Source: Chrysomallon squamiferum (Eukaryota; Mollusca; Gastropoda; Neomphalida; Peltospiridae). Taken from it: a stretch of DNA of 64,000 nt. Positions 1 through 11,940 of the stretch are shown in pieces. How positions within the stretch are numbered: position 1 is the first letter of the stretch; every line of letters starts with the position of its first letter. The notes beneath the pieces are model-generated. The model searched no databases, was not told where the DNA came from, and saw only the letters and a program-made list of their open reading frames with translations. The stretch spans positions 3,575,616 to 3,639,615 of the forward strand of contig CM022666.1 in assembly GCA_012295275.1 (NCBI GenBank), written 5' to 3'. The position numbers and the translations under genes are program-made.

Positions 1-400
1 AGTAGTAGTAGTAGTAGCAACAGCAGCACTAATTTCAATAATAGTAGTAGTAGCAATAGCAGCACTAATTTCAGTAGTAGTAGTAGTAGTAGAAGCAACA
101 GCAGCACTAATTTCAATAATAGTAGTAGTAGTAGTAGCAACAGCAGCACTAATTTCAATAATAGTAGTAGTAGCAACAGCAGCACTAATTTCAATAGTAG
201 TAGTAGCAGCAACAGCAGCACTAATTTCAATAGTAGTAGTAGTACTAAGAATAATACTAATAGTGTTGATTAGTAGCAGTAGTAGTAACTATGATGATGA
301 TAGTGATAATAAAATTAATGATGATGACGATAGTGATAATAAAATTAATGATGATGATGATAGTGATAATAAAATTATTAATAATAATAATATTTATGTT
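1..400. repeat. AGT/AGC and GAT/AAT microsatellite block (left end of repeat unit U1)
   Basis: Runs of agt and agc alternate with the phrase cagcagcactaatttcaat, which recurs about every 40 bases. They pass into gat and aat runs after about 280. Shortened versions of the same block occur near 5290, 7790, 21180, 22390, 27680 and 53450, so it is part of a dispersed unit. No gene is seen here. Confidence 0.8.
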
Positions 401-659
401 TCTGAAATGCTTCTAAAAAGAAAATTCTTATTGTGATAAAACAAAAAAAATGCTTTAAATAGATTGTTTATTATGCAAACTTTACATGAAATTTTAAATG
501 TAACATATATAAACATTTATTATTCTCATAATTTCAATGCATGAGTACATACTGTATAAAGAACACTTAACTTGTATTACTCATTAGAAAGCAGTCAGTG
601 AACATTTAACTTTTATCAGTCACTGTATACAGAAAATCAATATATAAATATCTATTCAC

Positions 660-1240
660 TGAATACAGCACACATTCATTTTACATAGAACATCCCTAGA
701 ACATATTCAGTGTTTGTAGAACATCCACTGTACAGATTTACTGAATACAGACCATCAGTAGTACATACATTACATATTCACTGTACAAAGAAAATCCATT
801 ATACATGGAGTATTCATTATCATTTAACATTAATTATATTTACAGCATCCACAGATGTACATGTTTAGAACATTAACTGTAGAAAAACATCTTTTTACAT
901 AGAACATCTACTGCTGAATATCTATTGTGTACAACATATCTACCATAGAAGAACATTCACTGTACACTGAACATCTACTGTATTTGACCATCCACTGTAC
1001 AGTGTATATAGAACATCTGTACAAGATCATTTTTTAACATAGGACATAGACTGCAGAACATCTACTGCAGAAGAATGCCTACTTTACATAGAATATCAAC
1101 TGTACTAGAGCATCCACTGTAGAACAAATATCCAGTGTACAAGAACATCTATTGTACAAGAACATCTATTGTACAAGAACATCCATTGTACATAGAACAT
1201 CTACTGTACAAGAATATCCATTGTACAATGTGAGTAACAC
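660..1240. repeat. Degenerate TGTACA minisatellite, block U1
   Basis: Short imperfect repeats built around gaacatcyactgtaca, each holding the palindrome tgtaca, run for about 580 bases. Spacing varies from roughly 15 to 25 bases. The minus-strand frames of 74 and 86 codons in this stretch are by-products of the repeat and show no splice or domain features. Confidence 0.75.
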
Positions 1241-1287
1241 CTAAAATAATAGTAAATAAAACCTGAAGCAGAGTCCATCTTTTGTGA

Positions 1288-1449
1288 ATGATGAGGAATG
1301 TCAGTGATTGTTTTGTTAATAAAATTCTGGATGATGATGTAGACAATAAAAGTATCAACGATGAAGTTAACATTGAATTTTTGAATGATGATGTTGATAG
1401 GAAAATTCTGAATAATGATGTTCATAGTGAAAATGATGATGTAGGATAA
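1288..1449 (+). other. Small acidic-repeat open frame, copy 1 (53 codons)
   Basis: The frame opens with two ATG codons after an in-frame TGA and ends at TAA directly after the last repeat. It encodes a short head (DCFVNKILDDD) followed by 10-residue acidic repeats of the type NDDVDxxILN. Five other copies in the window have the same head and also stop immediately after a DDV-like end. The DNA repeat is 30 bp, so an open frame would survive copy-number change without selection. No domain is recognised. It may be only a minisatellite. Confidence 0.35.
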
Positions 1450-1936
1450 TGGCCATGACAACCTCTGTTTTTACTTATGAGAATGTAATATTTTTAGGTT
1501 TTAAATTAATTTCTTTTCGTGTATCTTTCATTGTCTGATCCTCGCTGGTTTAAACAATTATTCTTAGTCTGACAAAATCAGATCTGTTAAAAGATGAAAA
1601 GAGAGAAAGCAAAAAAATAAGAATTAATTTCATGGAGTAAGTTTAGTTCATATATATATATATGAAAGAAATTTAGAAAACAACATATATGTATATATAT
1701 AATCAATTCATTAATAATTAATAAGCACAAGTAATTAAATAATAACAACTGTAAATTGAATAAAACTATACACAAAAATATTGATTAATTAATTCAATAA
1801 ATCAATAGTTTAACTAATAATGATAACAATAAAGTGCTATAATGATCACAAACAAACAAATAAAATTATATTCTTTACAACTGAAAATAAAAGAAAATTA
1901 ATATTCAAGAGACCATCTTAGACAGAAATAATTCAC
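1450..1936. other. AT-rich flank, no gene seen
   Basis: This stretch is AT-rich and holds a conserved flank (tgatcctcgctggttt) also found near 9170, 11575, 23815, 40935 (inverted) and 56370. In each case it lies beside the downstream side of an F2 exon e or its scar, so it is probably an F2 intron or 3' flank. Confidence 0.5.
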
Positions 1937-2255
1937 CTTCTTACGTAGATCCATAAAACCGAACCAAACAGTTCCTTGAGCACCACAATGGACAAAAACA
2001 CAACAACAATTTGAGCTGTATCCATGACGATGCGCCTGGCTGCAGTGAGTAAAGCGTCAAGTTGGTTTTCTACAATGTCTGGTCTCTCCGTCCTGTGAAA
2101 GTAAATTGTAAAAACAGACAATTAAAATTTAAACAAATATAAGAAAACATATTACTTCAATTAGTGTTTTTAAGAACGTCAGTCATATTCAGATATGTAC
2201 AAATTATATTTGATAAATAAATTCTTTCATTTTCTTTTTTTTTCATCTTCTTTAT

Positions 2256-2353
<98 letters not shown>

Positions 2354-2696
2354 GTGTTAGACTACAATCCTGTAATCACCTTTTATAAAACTTGGGCCAC
2401 ACTGGATTAAGCTGACATCCAGTCGCTGAGATGACGTACTCCCGCTGCTGTTTGCTTCCCTCTACAGTGCAGTTGATGTCCATGCCGACGTTGACCAAGT
2501 AGGTACAGTACGTCTCATTGTGTACAAACTGAGGTGTGGTCAGCTGCTGCTGGTGTGGTTGCAGTGCACGTTCATGACGTTCTAAATTCGCTGCCATCCA
2601 GCTCTGGTACAAAGGAAGTTCCACTGTGTTTATTTGTTCTGCATGGGAAACAAGTCGACTGTTGATCATTTCAGCTTGGAGGTCTATGAATCCGTT
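1937..2696 (-). CDS. F2-1: partial multi-pass membrane protein gene (exons e and d)
   Basis: Two exons are visible. Exon d (2380-2696, 317 nt) has acceptor ttcag and donor aaaag|gtgatt. Exon e (1937-2092, 156 nt) has acceptor cacag and donor aag|gtgaat. They join in phase at an arginine codon and stay open. Exon d encodes a hydrophilic, probably extracellular stretch with four cysteines, N-glycosylation sites (NET, NCT) and a Gln-rich helix. Exon e encodes a hydrophobic helix (AQIVVVFLSIVVL) ending in WIYVRR. The upstream exons a to c are missing: the intron before exon d runs into a FLYWCH-like fragment at about 3575. The gene continues off the left edge. DC-STAMP-like proteins have a similar Cys/Pro-then-helix layout, but I cannot establish that identity. 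It is probably 5'-truncated and non-functional. Confidence 0.5.
2259..2351. repeat. (CT)n microsatellite in F2-1 intron
   Basis: About 46 uninterrupted CT units lie between F2-1 exons e and d. The plus-strand Ser/Leu frame here is a repeat artefact. Confidence 0.95.
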
Positions 2697-2839
2697 CTGA
2701 ACTTTAAAAAAAAAATGTATATTCAGATACATTGGATATTCTACATCACAGTATGTCAGTTTTATAAAATCATACAAATGGTATTTGCTAAGCTGAATCT
2801 TTAATATTACATCCTTTGATTTGTAAGTTACAGGATACA

Positions 2840-3530
2840 TACTGTATTGTAACGATCTTTAAGGTTACCGTACTGGAATAATACTGTATCACTTGGTGTA
2901 TAAGTTACATGGTATGTACTGCACTCTATTAATCTTTAATACTGTTTCCCTGGATATATAAGTGACATGGTATGTAGTGCACTTTATTAATCTTTAAGGT
3001 CTATGAATCATTCTGAAATTTAAAAAAAATATATATTCAGATACATTGTATATTCTACACCACAGTATGTCAGTTTTATAATATCATACACTGAATATAT
3101 GGTATTTGTAATGCTGAATCTTTATTATATCATTTGATTTATAAATTACCTGATATTTACTGTAATATTTCTGTGTATTATATCCTTGGATATTCACATT
3201 AATGTATTCATTTATACTCTACACCACAAGACCTCATTTGTTTATAAAATGATACACAGAATACATATTATTTGCAATAAGGAATCTGTAATATTCTATC
3301 TTTCAATAAATAAATTACATGGTATGTACTGTATTTTATTATATATTATTTAATATTATCTTCCTGGATACATAAATTACATGGTACATACTGCAGTCTG
3401 TTAATCATTAACAGCTTATCTCTAGACGTATAAATTACATGGTATGTACTGTACTTAATTATATAATATTTAATACTGTCTCCCTATAAATATAAACTGC
3501 ATGATATGTAATGTACTGGAATAATACTGT
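2840..3530. repeat. Degenerate ~58-bp repeats with an ATAAATTACATGGTATGTACTG core (F2 intron c-d)
   Basis: Imperfect repeats begin ggatatataaattacatggt and continue through a catctttaatactg-like half. The same array fills the intron between F2 exons c and d near 12650-13220, 44220-44640 and, shortened, 9790-9900 and 57020-57130. At 2995-3020 it contains a bare copy of the exon d acceptor with the exon removed. No coding sequence is present. Confidence 0.6.
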
Positions 3531-3574
3531 ATTCATGATGATTAAATTATATTATTCTGCAACATTTTTCTTAT

Positions 3575-3757
3575 TTCCAGTTAAAATGTGTTTCACTATA
3601 TATTCTCCAGCTTGCTTTAGTATCAGAAGTATGTTTTATATGGAAGTTATTCATACCAATAAAGGTGGTATCAAAATCTGTTATCAAGGGTTTGTGTATG
3701 ATGCGACAGAATTTCTTCGTGATATCGAGTGGAACATCAGACTAAACCATCAACATT
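3575..3757 (+). pseudogene. FLYWCH-like zinc-finger fragment, copy 1
   Basis: After a good acceptor (tatttccag) the plus strand stays open for about 60 codons and ends in TAA. The piece NKGGIKICYQGFVYDATEFL followed by IEWNIRLNH resembles the start of a FLYWCH zinc finger (GG, then Y.G, a Y.Y-like core and a W). The later Cys and His ligands are missing. A close copy is at 52205-52388 (NKGGIKICYEGFVYAAAEFL), and the following 400 bases are shared as well. It is probably a duplicated relic of a FLYWCH/MULE transposase or of a captured finger. Confidence 0.35.
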
Positions 3758-3759
3758 AA

Positions 3760-4370
3760 AATCAAAGAACATTAACAAAATACTCTGACAAAATGTTATT
3801 AATCTATCTTTCATTGCAGATATATTTCGTAATTAAAAATTGTGACTTTCTTCCTGTGACATTTTTTCGGGATTAATTAAAACCTATGGAGTGCTAGATG
3901 TTACTGACCCTTGTTTGTCAGAATGATCTGGCAACAGACGTCAAACTGCAAGGTCGGGAACACGTTGACAAATAACGTGAGTCACTTTTTCATAAAAGGA
4001 CCGAGATCATTTTTTTTTTTTTTTTTTTTTTTTTTGGTTAGGGTAACGGTCGCTGTCCACTGAACGCACTGTGTAACTAGTTATGTAGATGTTTGCTCTT
4101 CTGCGTTAATCCTTACGTGATTGTTGTGATAGATTACAATCATTCTATTCATCTATATTATTCTTTACTGCTATATTGAATACAGTTTTAAAAATGTCTT
4201 GTGTTTGTTGTGTTCTAGTGTACAATAAAGGGTGTATACATGTATATGCTTTCTTATTAGATTTTGCATGTGTTCATACTTTTGTTTAATAGATATTACC
4301 AGTGAAGGTATTTGTTTTATGTTTGCCAGGCTTTGAATACTCACAGATAATTTTAGCCTATTATTCTTTA
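3760..4370. other. Intergenic DNA, duplicated at about 52390-52810
   Basis: This is the downstream part of a roughly 600-bp segment shared with 52205-52810, including gaatgatctggcaaca and actgtgtaactagttatgta. A T-tract at 4013-4035 lies within it. No gene is seen. Confidence 0.6.
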
Positions 4371-4445
4371 GTACGAAGATACCAAAAACATTTTGTTGCT
4401 TCATACATTGGAGCTGTTGACTGCCTGAAAGTCAATGACACTGTA
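4371..4445 (+). pseudogene. TNF homology domain fragment on the plus strand, copy 1
   Basis: The translation RRYQKHFVASYIGAVDCLKV plus NDT matches the E-F/G strand region of the TNF genes of this window (RRYQEGF, SYIGAVYYLKANDTV), but on the opposite strand. It is flanked by unrelated AT-rich sequence with no splice context. A sister fragment with the same flank lies at 26718-26790. It is a relic, not a gene. Confidence 0.65.
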
Positions 4446-4618
4446 TGTAAACAAACACATACATTATATACATTTTACAAATATATCAAATTGTTCAATT
4501 GAATAAAAATGTTTATTATTATCTCAACTCTGTTATGTTGAAGTTGAGCAGCTTAGATTCACTACCTTATGCTTAAAACCATTATAATAACCGTTATTAT
4601 AATTAATTAATTAATATT

Positions 4619-4767
4619 ATTATTATTTATTTATTTATTTATTTATTTATTAGTTTATTTATTTATTTATTCGTTTATTTAATATTGTTGTTGTTGTTGT
4701 TGCTAGTTAGTTATTTTGGTCCATATAAAGAGAGACTATACATTTTTTCAATTAAATTTGTTAAATT

Positions 4768-4814
<47 letters not shown>

Positions 4815-4852
4815 AGATCCATACCCAGACACACACACACACACGCTTTGTT
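4619..4852. repeat. (TTTA)n, (TTG)n and (AC)n microsatellites
   Basis: TTTA repeats at about 4625-4680 are followed by a short TTG run and then AC repeats at 4773-4852 with a few interruptions. The Thr-His and Cys-Val frames here are artefacts. Confidence 0.9.
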
Positions 4853-4879
4853 TTTTTCTCCCAAGGATTTTTCTGAGAA

Positions 4880-6235
4880 GTAATAAATACTCATTGTATT
4901 CGTCAACTGGGCTATAAATGGATGTTACGTCAGTCGAATGTGCATGTATGTAGGCGTATCCATATAAGCATGTGATAAGTACATGGTTATATAACAGCAA
5001 TATTTAACTTACTGTCTATAAAGTATACAAATTATGCTTCATAAAATAAAACTCAAATCATGTTACTGACTGGTGTAAAAGTGAAAACTGAGTTCAAAAA
5101 TATTTTCATGAATTTTACTTGATATTCAGAAAAGAAAAGGAAAAAAAAAGCAGAAAATGATAAATGCAGATCAAGACATTTGTACTACATTTAAAGTAAC
5201 TATCCAAGTAATAAAAATTATGAACAGGTGACCAGAGGTATCGCTGTAGTCTTTATTTAACAACAATGACAGCAGCAAACAGTAATAATTATAATGATGA
5301 TGATAAATTTAATACTAGTAGTAGTAGCAGCAGCACTAATATAAATAGTAGGAGTAGTAGAAAGGATAATACTAGTAATCATGATTATATAGTAATAATA
5401 TAGCAGATGTGTAATAAATACTCATTTTATTCGGGAACTGGGCTACAAATAGATGTTACGTCACTGAATTACTAATAGATGGATTCACAAAATTTGAATA
5501 CATTATTATTATTATTAAGTAAATTTGTTGTTGTTACTGTCGGTGAAAATAAAAATGAACACCGATACCTTTTTTTTTTTTTTCTTTTTTTTTAATGTCT
5601 AGCTAGGTGGGTTCATTAGCAAGGCAACATCTTTTATTTTATAAAACGAAAAATAAAGAAAAATTAAAATTCAGTTTAAAACACAAAGAATTATGGAATA
5701 TTAACTGTTTAGTTAAATAAATAAATAAATAAATAAAGTAAAATACCTAAAATAAATAAAAAGTGATAAAAAGTAAAGTGAAATAAATAAATTAATTAAC
5801 AGAAAAAAATAATAAAATTAAATAAATCAATAAATAAATAAATAAAGTTTATAGCTGAGGTTTGCTCAATTCAACGATAAACTTTTTCACCTTTTACGCT
5901 CAATTCCTCGATAAATTATAAATATATAATTAAAAAAAATACCCCGCTTTAACGATCTTTTCTTTTTTACAAATTATATAAATAAAAATGTAATACTTAG
6001 TTGCTCGAAATAAATGGTACAAACGGGTACAATGGATGTGGTTGAGTCCGTTTTTCATTCAGTCACGCGCTAAAGCTTCCCTCAGCTGTGTTGATCAGTT
6101 GACACGCAGATGTCACACGTGCATGTGGTGTTCAGATTCTCTCTTCTCTTCTGCTTCCATTTAAACTTAACACTTTTATAATTTACTTTTTCAATATGTC
6201 AAAACCAATTTGTGCTTGTGTTTGTGTTAATTTAC
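4880..6235. other. Intergenic repeat-rich DNA, no gene seen
   Basis: It holds a shared block (gaacaggtgaccagaggtat near 5224, repeated near 7695, 21120 and 53355), AGT/AGC runs near 5315, a T-tract near 5570 and AAAT repeats near 5710-5850. Nothing with coding character was found on either strand. Confidence 0.6.
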
Positions 6236-6272
6236 CACTTTTCTCAGCTTTTCTGTGACTTTCACTCAGTTT
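6236..6272 (-). pseudogene. Orphan TNF linker exon with intact splice sites
   Basis: The 37-nt exon encodes KLSESHRKAEKS plus one base. Its acceptor (ttctttttag) and donor (gtaaat) are fine, and length and phase match the linker exon of genes A to E. No stalk or THD exon follows on the minus strand, and the upstream TM exon is reduced to a scar near 6540. It is a leftover of a deleted TNF copy. Confidence 0.6.
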
Positions 6273-6489
6273 CTAAAAAGAACATTAACAACCAATTTGA
6301 AACTCGTCTATTTTAATCGTTTAAATTTATAAATATTTTTCAGCACAATTAATTTCTCCTTTTCATAATGTAAATATTACTAAACGCATATGGATCTTTT
6401 TTCTTAATTTCGTTTGTAATGAACTTAACTATTTAATATTTTTATATAAAATTTACCTATTTCTATATAAAACTTCTTTTTTTTGTTGT

Positions 6490-6580
6490 GTTTGTTTTTG
6501 TTGCATTTAATGTATTTATAAAACTGAACAAGTTTAGTACTTCATTTTCCTTCAGAAACAGTCTGTGTCAAACAAGATAA
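6490..6580 (-). pseudogene. Collapsed TNF TM exon relic
   Basis: The start-codon context (ATG at 6545, with the usual upstream ttcag region) is joined directly to sequence normally beyond the 3' end of the TM exon (tgtatttataaaac). Nearly the whole exon is deleted. The same collapse is present at 19940-20010, so the two relics share an ancestor. Confidence 0.5.
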
Positions 6581-7032
6581 AAATGTTATTAGTACCAAGA
6601 TACAGACACACACATAAATAACATTCTTCCAAAAAAAAAAAAAAATAATAGAACCACACACGCACACACACACACACGCAGAGAGAGAAAAGCTGGCAAC
6701 AGACACTACACAAACAACAGAATATTCTTTCGAACAATTAAAATAAGACAAAAGGAAACTAATGATATATCTTGCGAAAATATGTATTACCTTCTACTAC
6801 CTTTTTGTTACATAAATCATTTATTATTAGAAGATTATAATATTCTATTGAAAACAAACAGAAAAAGAAAAAAACTTGGGAAATTGGGGGATTTTTTCGA
6901 TGACGCGTTGTCCTTCAAATCACATTTTTATTGGATAAGAGAAAATAGAACCTTATCGAGAGGATACAATAAACGACCAGTAGGTTGTTATTGTTGTAGT
7001 TCTTCTTATTATTATTAATATCAAGATAAAAG

Positions 7033-7250
7033 CAGGGTCGGCAACCTTTTGCACAGAGGAGGCCAGACAGGCACGCAATGTTTTCCTATGAAGTAGACAG
7101 ACAATTAATATATCGTGACAGTCACAGCTGAGATCCACATTTCACAGCCATGACGTCACTGTAGGTCATAGGGACTCAGGGTAAACATGTGGGCCGTGCA
7201 TTGTGTTTATCAGCTGAGTCACTTAGCAAAAAACTGTTTATAAACACTGC
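7033..7250. mobile_element. hAT-like terminal sequence remnant
   Basis: The sequence opens with cagggtcggcaacctttt, which matches the common hAT-type inverted end CAG(G)GGTCGGCAACC. A similar end lies at 39853 (cagggtcggcaacctttc), and a reverse end (gttgccgacacctg) is near 20735. No transposase is visible, so it would be a non-autonomous relic. Confidence 0.4.
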
Positions 7251-7689
7251 TCGGGTAGAATTACTTTTAAAGATAATGAATGCACTGGAGTTTATACGAA
7301 AAATGTTCAGTTAACAACTATTGTTACTGTCGGGTTTTCTGATCAGCAAATCAAATAGACATTGAAGATTGCATAATTATTAAAACTTAATCATGATCTG
7401 TGTGTGTGAATGTGCATGTATGTAGGTGTATCTATATAAGCATGTGATAGTATATGGTTATATAACAGCAATATTTAACTTTATGTCTATAAAGTACACA
7501 AATTATGCTTCATAAAATAAAACTTAAATCATGTCACTGACTGGAGTATAAGTGAAAAGTGAGTTGAAAAATATTTTCATTAATTTTACTTGATATTTAA
7601 AAAAGAAAAGAAGAAAAAGAAGAAAATGATAAATGCAGAACAAGACATTTGTACTACATTTAAAGTAACAATCCAAGTAATAAAAATTA

Positions 7690-8341
7690 TGAACAGGTGA
7701 CCAGAGGTATCACTGTAGTCTTTATTTAACAACAATGACAACAGAAAACAAAACTAATTATAATGATGAAGATGATAATAATGACATTATTTAGTAGTAG
7801 TAGCAGCAGCAGCACTAATATAAATAGTAGCAGTAGTAGAAAGAATAATACTAGTAATCATGATTATATAGTAATAATATAAATAGTAGCAGTAGTAGAA
7901 AGAATAATATTAGTAATCATGATAATATAGTAATAATATAGCAGTAGTAATAATGATGAAGATGATAGTGGTGATGAAGTTAATGATAATTATGATAGTC
8001 ATAATAAAATTAATAATGATGATGATGATGGTAGTGATAATAAAATTAAAACATAATATTTATGATTCTGAAATGCGTCTAAAAAGAAAAGTCTTATTGT
8101 GATAAAACAAAAAATGCTTTAAATAGATTGTTTATTATACAGATTTTACATGAAATTTTAAATGTAACGTATATATAAACATTTATTACTCTGATCATTC
8201 CAATGCATGAGTACACACTGTATAAAGAACACTTAACTTGTATTACTCATTATAAACCAATCAGCGAACATTTAACTTTCATCAGTTAATTTACATAGAA
8301 AGCCAGTAATATTTAAATATGTATTCACTGAATACAGCACA

Positions 8342-8383
<42 letters not shown>

Positions 8384-8385
8384 GT
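7690..8385. repeat. Dispersed repeat unit with microsatellites and (CT)n
   Basis: The unit carries the gaacaggtgaccagaggtat block, AGT/AGC and GAT runs, then the conserved stretch through tgcatgagtacacactgtat. It ends in a CT tract at 8345-8380 that replaces the TGTACA minisatellite. No gene is seen. Confidence 0.7.
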
Positions 8386-8745
8386 TATCTTCAATACTGA
8401 GCATCAAAAACGGATGCTAGGAAGCAAGGCTGATTTGGTCAGGAAATCAAATGTGAAAATAGGAATTTATGTAACATAAACCACCGCCCCTATCATTCTG
8501 CCGCCCTCGACACTAGCCTAGCAAACCTGTGTGGGAAATCCGGCCCTGCATACAAATACATAATTATAAAAAAGTTTGTGCATACATAAATATGAGTGGT
8601 TATGTGTTTTTGTGTGAGTGTCTTTTTGTGTGTTTGTCTGTGTTTGTGTTTATGTATATAATGAATGAGTATGTCTCTGTGTTTGTTTGTGTGTCTGTGT
8701 GTGTAAGTTTATGATTTGCTTTTGTATATGTCTGTGCTAACTTGC

Positions 8746-8782
8746 CACTTTTCTCTGCTTTTGTATGATTTTCAAACAGTTT
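8746..8782 (-). pseudogene. Orphan TNF linker exon relic with GC donor
   Basis: The 37-nt exon encodes KLFENHTKAEKS plus one base. Its acceptor is cttttcag but the donor reads gcaagt instead of gtaagt. No stalk or THD exon follows. Together with 6236-6272 it marks another lost TNF copy. Confidence 0.55.
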
Positions 8783-8911
8783 CTGAAAAGAATATTAATA
8801 ACCATTTTAAATTTCGTCTATTTTAAATTAATTATAAATTTATAAATATTTTTCAGCACAATGAATTTCTCCTTTTCATAATATTAAAGTAGAGTTCATC
8901 TTTTGTGAACG

Positions 8912-9076
8912 ATGATGATTTTCGTTGATTATTTTATTAATAAAATTCTGGGTGATGATGTAGACAATAAAATTATCAATGATGAGGTTGACACTGAATT
9001 TTTGAATGATGATGTTGACAGTAAAATTCTGAATAATGATGCTGACAGTGAAAATCTGAATGATGATGTAGGATGA
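8912..9076 (+). other. Small acidic-repeat open frame, copy 2 (54 codons)
   Basis: It starts MMIFVDYFINKIL after an in-frame TGA and carries repeats such as NDDVDSKILN and NDADSENLN. It ends DDVG followed by TGA, the same layout as copy 1. Here the frame is preceded by a linker-exon relic rather than by the TGTACA minisatellite. Confidence 0.35.
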
Positions 9077-9535
9077 TGTCCATGAAAACCTTTGTTATTA
9101 ATTATGAGAATGTAATATTTTAAAGTTTTTAAATTTATTTCTTTTCATGTATCTTTCATTGTCTGATCCTCGCTGGTTTCAAAAATTATTCTTAGCCTGA
9201 CAAAACCAGATCTGTTAAAAGATGAAAAGAGAGAAAGTGAAAAAAAACAGAATTAATTTCATGGAATAAGTTTAGTTCATGTATATATATGAAAGAAATA
9301 AAATATATATGTATAATTAATTCATTAACAATTAATAAGGATAAGTAATTAAATAATAACAACTATAAATTAAATAAAACTATACCCCGAAAATATTCAT
9401 TAATTAATTTAATAAATCAATAGTTTAACTAATAATGATAACAATAAAGTAACTATAATGATCACATACTAACAAATAAAATATTCTTAACAACTGAAAT
9501 TAAAAGAATATTAATATTCAAGAGACCATCTTAGA

Positions 9536-9600
9536 CAGAAATAATTTACCTTCTTCTGTAGATCCAGTAAATTAAGTAAATTGTAAAAACAGATAATTAA
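9536..9600 (-). pseudogene. F2-3 exon e deletion scar
   Basis: Only the donor end of exon e (ccttcttctgtagatcc on the plus strand) and the intron beyond its acceptor (gtaaattgtaaaaacag) remain, joined at agtaaattaagtaaatt. The identical junction occurs at about 56780-56815 in F2-6. Confidence 0.7.
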
Positions 9601-10029
9601 AGTTTAAACAAATATAAGAAAACATATTACTCTTCTTAGTGTTTTTAAGAATATTGAACACACTCAGTTATGTACAAATATAATCTGAGTTCTCACATAA
9701 ACACAACTAAGACAAATGCACTTACAGTTTTAAAATTATATTTGATAAAACTCTCTGTTATGACTTCTTAAATTCTTTCATTTTCTATCTATCCCCGGAT
9801 ATATAAGTTACATGGTAAGTACTGTACTCTATTCATCTTTAATAATGTATCCCTACCTGGATATATAAATTACATGGTATGTACTGTACTGGAATAATAC
9901 GGTATCATGGATGTTCAAATTACGCCATTCTGTAACTTTTGTTTCATGTCCAGTTACATATGGATTAAAAAAAGAAATCAACTCAAAAAGAAGTATTTAA
10001 AAATAAATAAACTCACAGGTCACACTTAC

Positions 10030-10164
10030 CATATCATAATGGAGACCCAGTCTGTTAAAACTTTGCTTGGTTAGCACGAACTCTGACACGTGTACACCGC
10101 CATAAACAAGGAGACACACAACTACAGTGACAACAGCATTTGGTATAAAAAGTGTTTGGACTAC
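10030..10164 (-). pseudogene. F2-3 exon c (open copy in a broken gene)
   Basis: The 135-nt exon (45 codons, phase 0 at both ends) lies between acceptor atccag and donor atg|gtaagtg. It encodes VVQTLFIPNAVVTVVVCLLV, then YGGVHVSEFVLTKQSFNRL and GLHYDM, one hydrophobic helix followed by a polar stretch. This is the best-preserved exon c in the window. Exon d is absent downstream and exon e is deleted (9536-9600), so the gene cannot be whole. The longer minus-strand frame over 10055-10342 reads another phase and a microsatellite. Confidence 0.6.
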
Positions 10165-10199
10165 CTGGATGAAAACTGAAACTGAAACAAAATATTAAC

Positions 10200-10640
10200 T
10201 GCCCAAAAATGTCATCAGCAACAATAATTACAATAACAATAGTTATAAATAATAACAACAGCAATAACAATAATAGTAAAAATAATAATAATAATGATAT
10301 TACATTAACAACAACAAGCATGTTTTCAGCATATATATGCACAACAAGATTACACTAATACTCACGTATTAATAGACATGGACATATAAACATGGATGAT
10401 GAAGATCATGGTGGTAACAAACTTAATGATGATTATGATGATAATAAAATTGATGATAATTATGATGATGATAGCTATAATAAAATTAATAATCCTAATA
10501 ATTACGATTCTGAAACACTTCTAAAAACAAAATTCTTATTCTGATAAAACAGTAATGCCTTAAATCGATTATTTATTATGCAAATTTTCCATGAAATTTC
10601 AGATGTAACATATATATAAATATTTAATACTCTTATCTTT
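10200..10640. other. Intronic/intergenic microsatellites, no gene seen
   Basis: CAA/TAA and GAT runs lead into the next dispersed repeat unit, with its conserved core from about 10500 onward. Nothing coding is seen. Confidence 0.6.
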
Positions 10641-10779
10641 TCAATGCATGAGTACATACTGTATAAAGAACACTTAACTTATATTATTCATTTTAAACCA
10701 ATCAGTGAACATTTAACTTTCATCAGTCAGTTTATATAGAAAAACAATATGTAAATATTTATTCACTGAATACAGTACA

Positions 10780-11335
10780 CACTCATTTTACACAGAACAT
10801 CCTAGAGCACATTCACTGCTTGTAGAACATACACTGTACAGATTTACTGAAAACAGACCATCAGTAGTACATACATTACATATCCACTGTACAAAGAAAA
10901 GCCATTATGCATGGAGTTTTCATTATCATTTAACATTAATTATATTTACAACATCCACAGATGTACATGTTTAGAATATCAACTGTACAAAAACATCTTT
11001 TTACATAGAACATCTACAGCAGAACATCTATTATGTACAGAACATCTACCATACAAGAACATTCACTGTACACTGAACATCTACTGTACTTGACCATCCA
11101 CTGTACAGTGTATATAGAACATCTGAACAAGGTCATCTTTTTACACAGGACATAGACTGTAGAACAAGCACTGTATATTGTACATAGAATATCATCTGTA
11201 CTAGAGCATCCACTGTACAAAGAATATCCAATGTACAAGAAAATACATTGTACATAGAACATATATTGTACAAGAACATACATTGTACATAGAACATCTA
11301 TTGTACAAGTACCTCCATTGTATAATGTGATTAAA
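10780..11335. repeat. TGTACA minisatellite, block U3
   Basis: It has the same gaacatcyactgtaca repeats as at 660-1240. Frames such as the plus-strand 60-codon one at 10911 recur in other blocks because the DNA repeat recurs. Confidence 0.75.
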
Positions 11336-11384
11336 ACCTAAAATAATAGTAAATAAAACCTGAAGCAGAGTCCATCTTTTGTGA

Positions 11385-11498
11385 ATGATGAGAACTGTCA
11401 GTGATTATTTTGTTAATAAAATTCTGGATGATGATGTAGACAATAAAATTATCAACGATGAGGTTGACATTGAAAATCTGAATGATGATGTAGGATGA
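11385..11498 (+). other. Small acidic-repeat open frame, copy 3 (37 codons)
   Basis: It starts MMRTVSDYFVNKILDDDVDN and is shortened by loss of repeat units, ending NDDVG and TGA. Head and tail are as in the other copies, so only the number of decapeptide repeats differs. Confidence 0.35.
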
Positions 11499-11940
11499 TG
11501 GCCATGACAACCTTTGTTATTAATTATGAGAATGTAATCTTTTTAGGTTTTAAATTAATTTCTTTTCATGTCTGATCCTCGCTGGTTTCAAAAAGTATTC
11601 TTAGCCTGACAAAACCAGATCTGTTAAAAGATGAAAAAAGAGAAAGTAAAAAAAGAATAATTAATTTCATGGAATAAGTTTAGTTCATATATATATATAT
11701 ATATATATAATTCATTAATAATTAATAAGGATAAGTAATTAAATAATAACAACTGTAAATTAAATAAAACTATACACAAACATATTGATTCATTAATTCA
11801 ATAAATCAATAGTTTAACTAATAATGATAACAATAAAGTAACTATAATGATCACAAACAAACAAATAAAAGAATATTCTTTACAACTGAAATTAAAAGAA
11901 AAAAATATTCCAGAGACCATCTTAGACAGAAATAATTTAC

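Noticed and set aside
2195-2410. Ser/Leu-rich plus-strand frame
   Set aside because: It reads through a CT microsatellite that lies in an F2 intron on the other strand.
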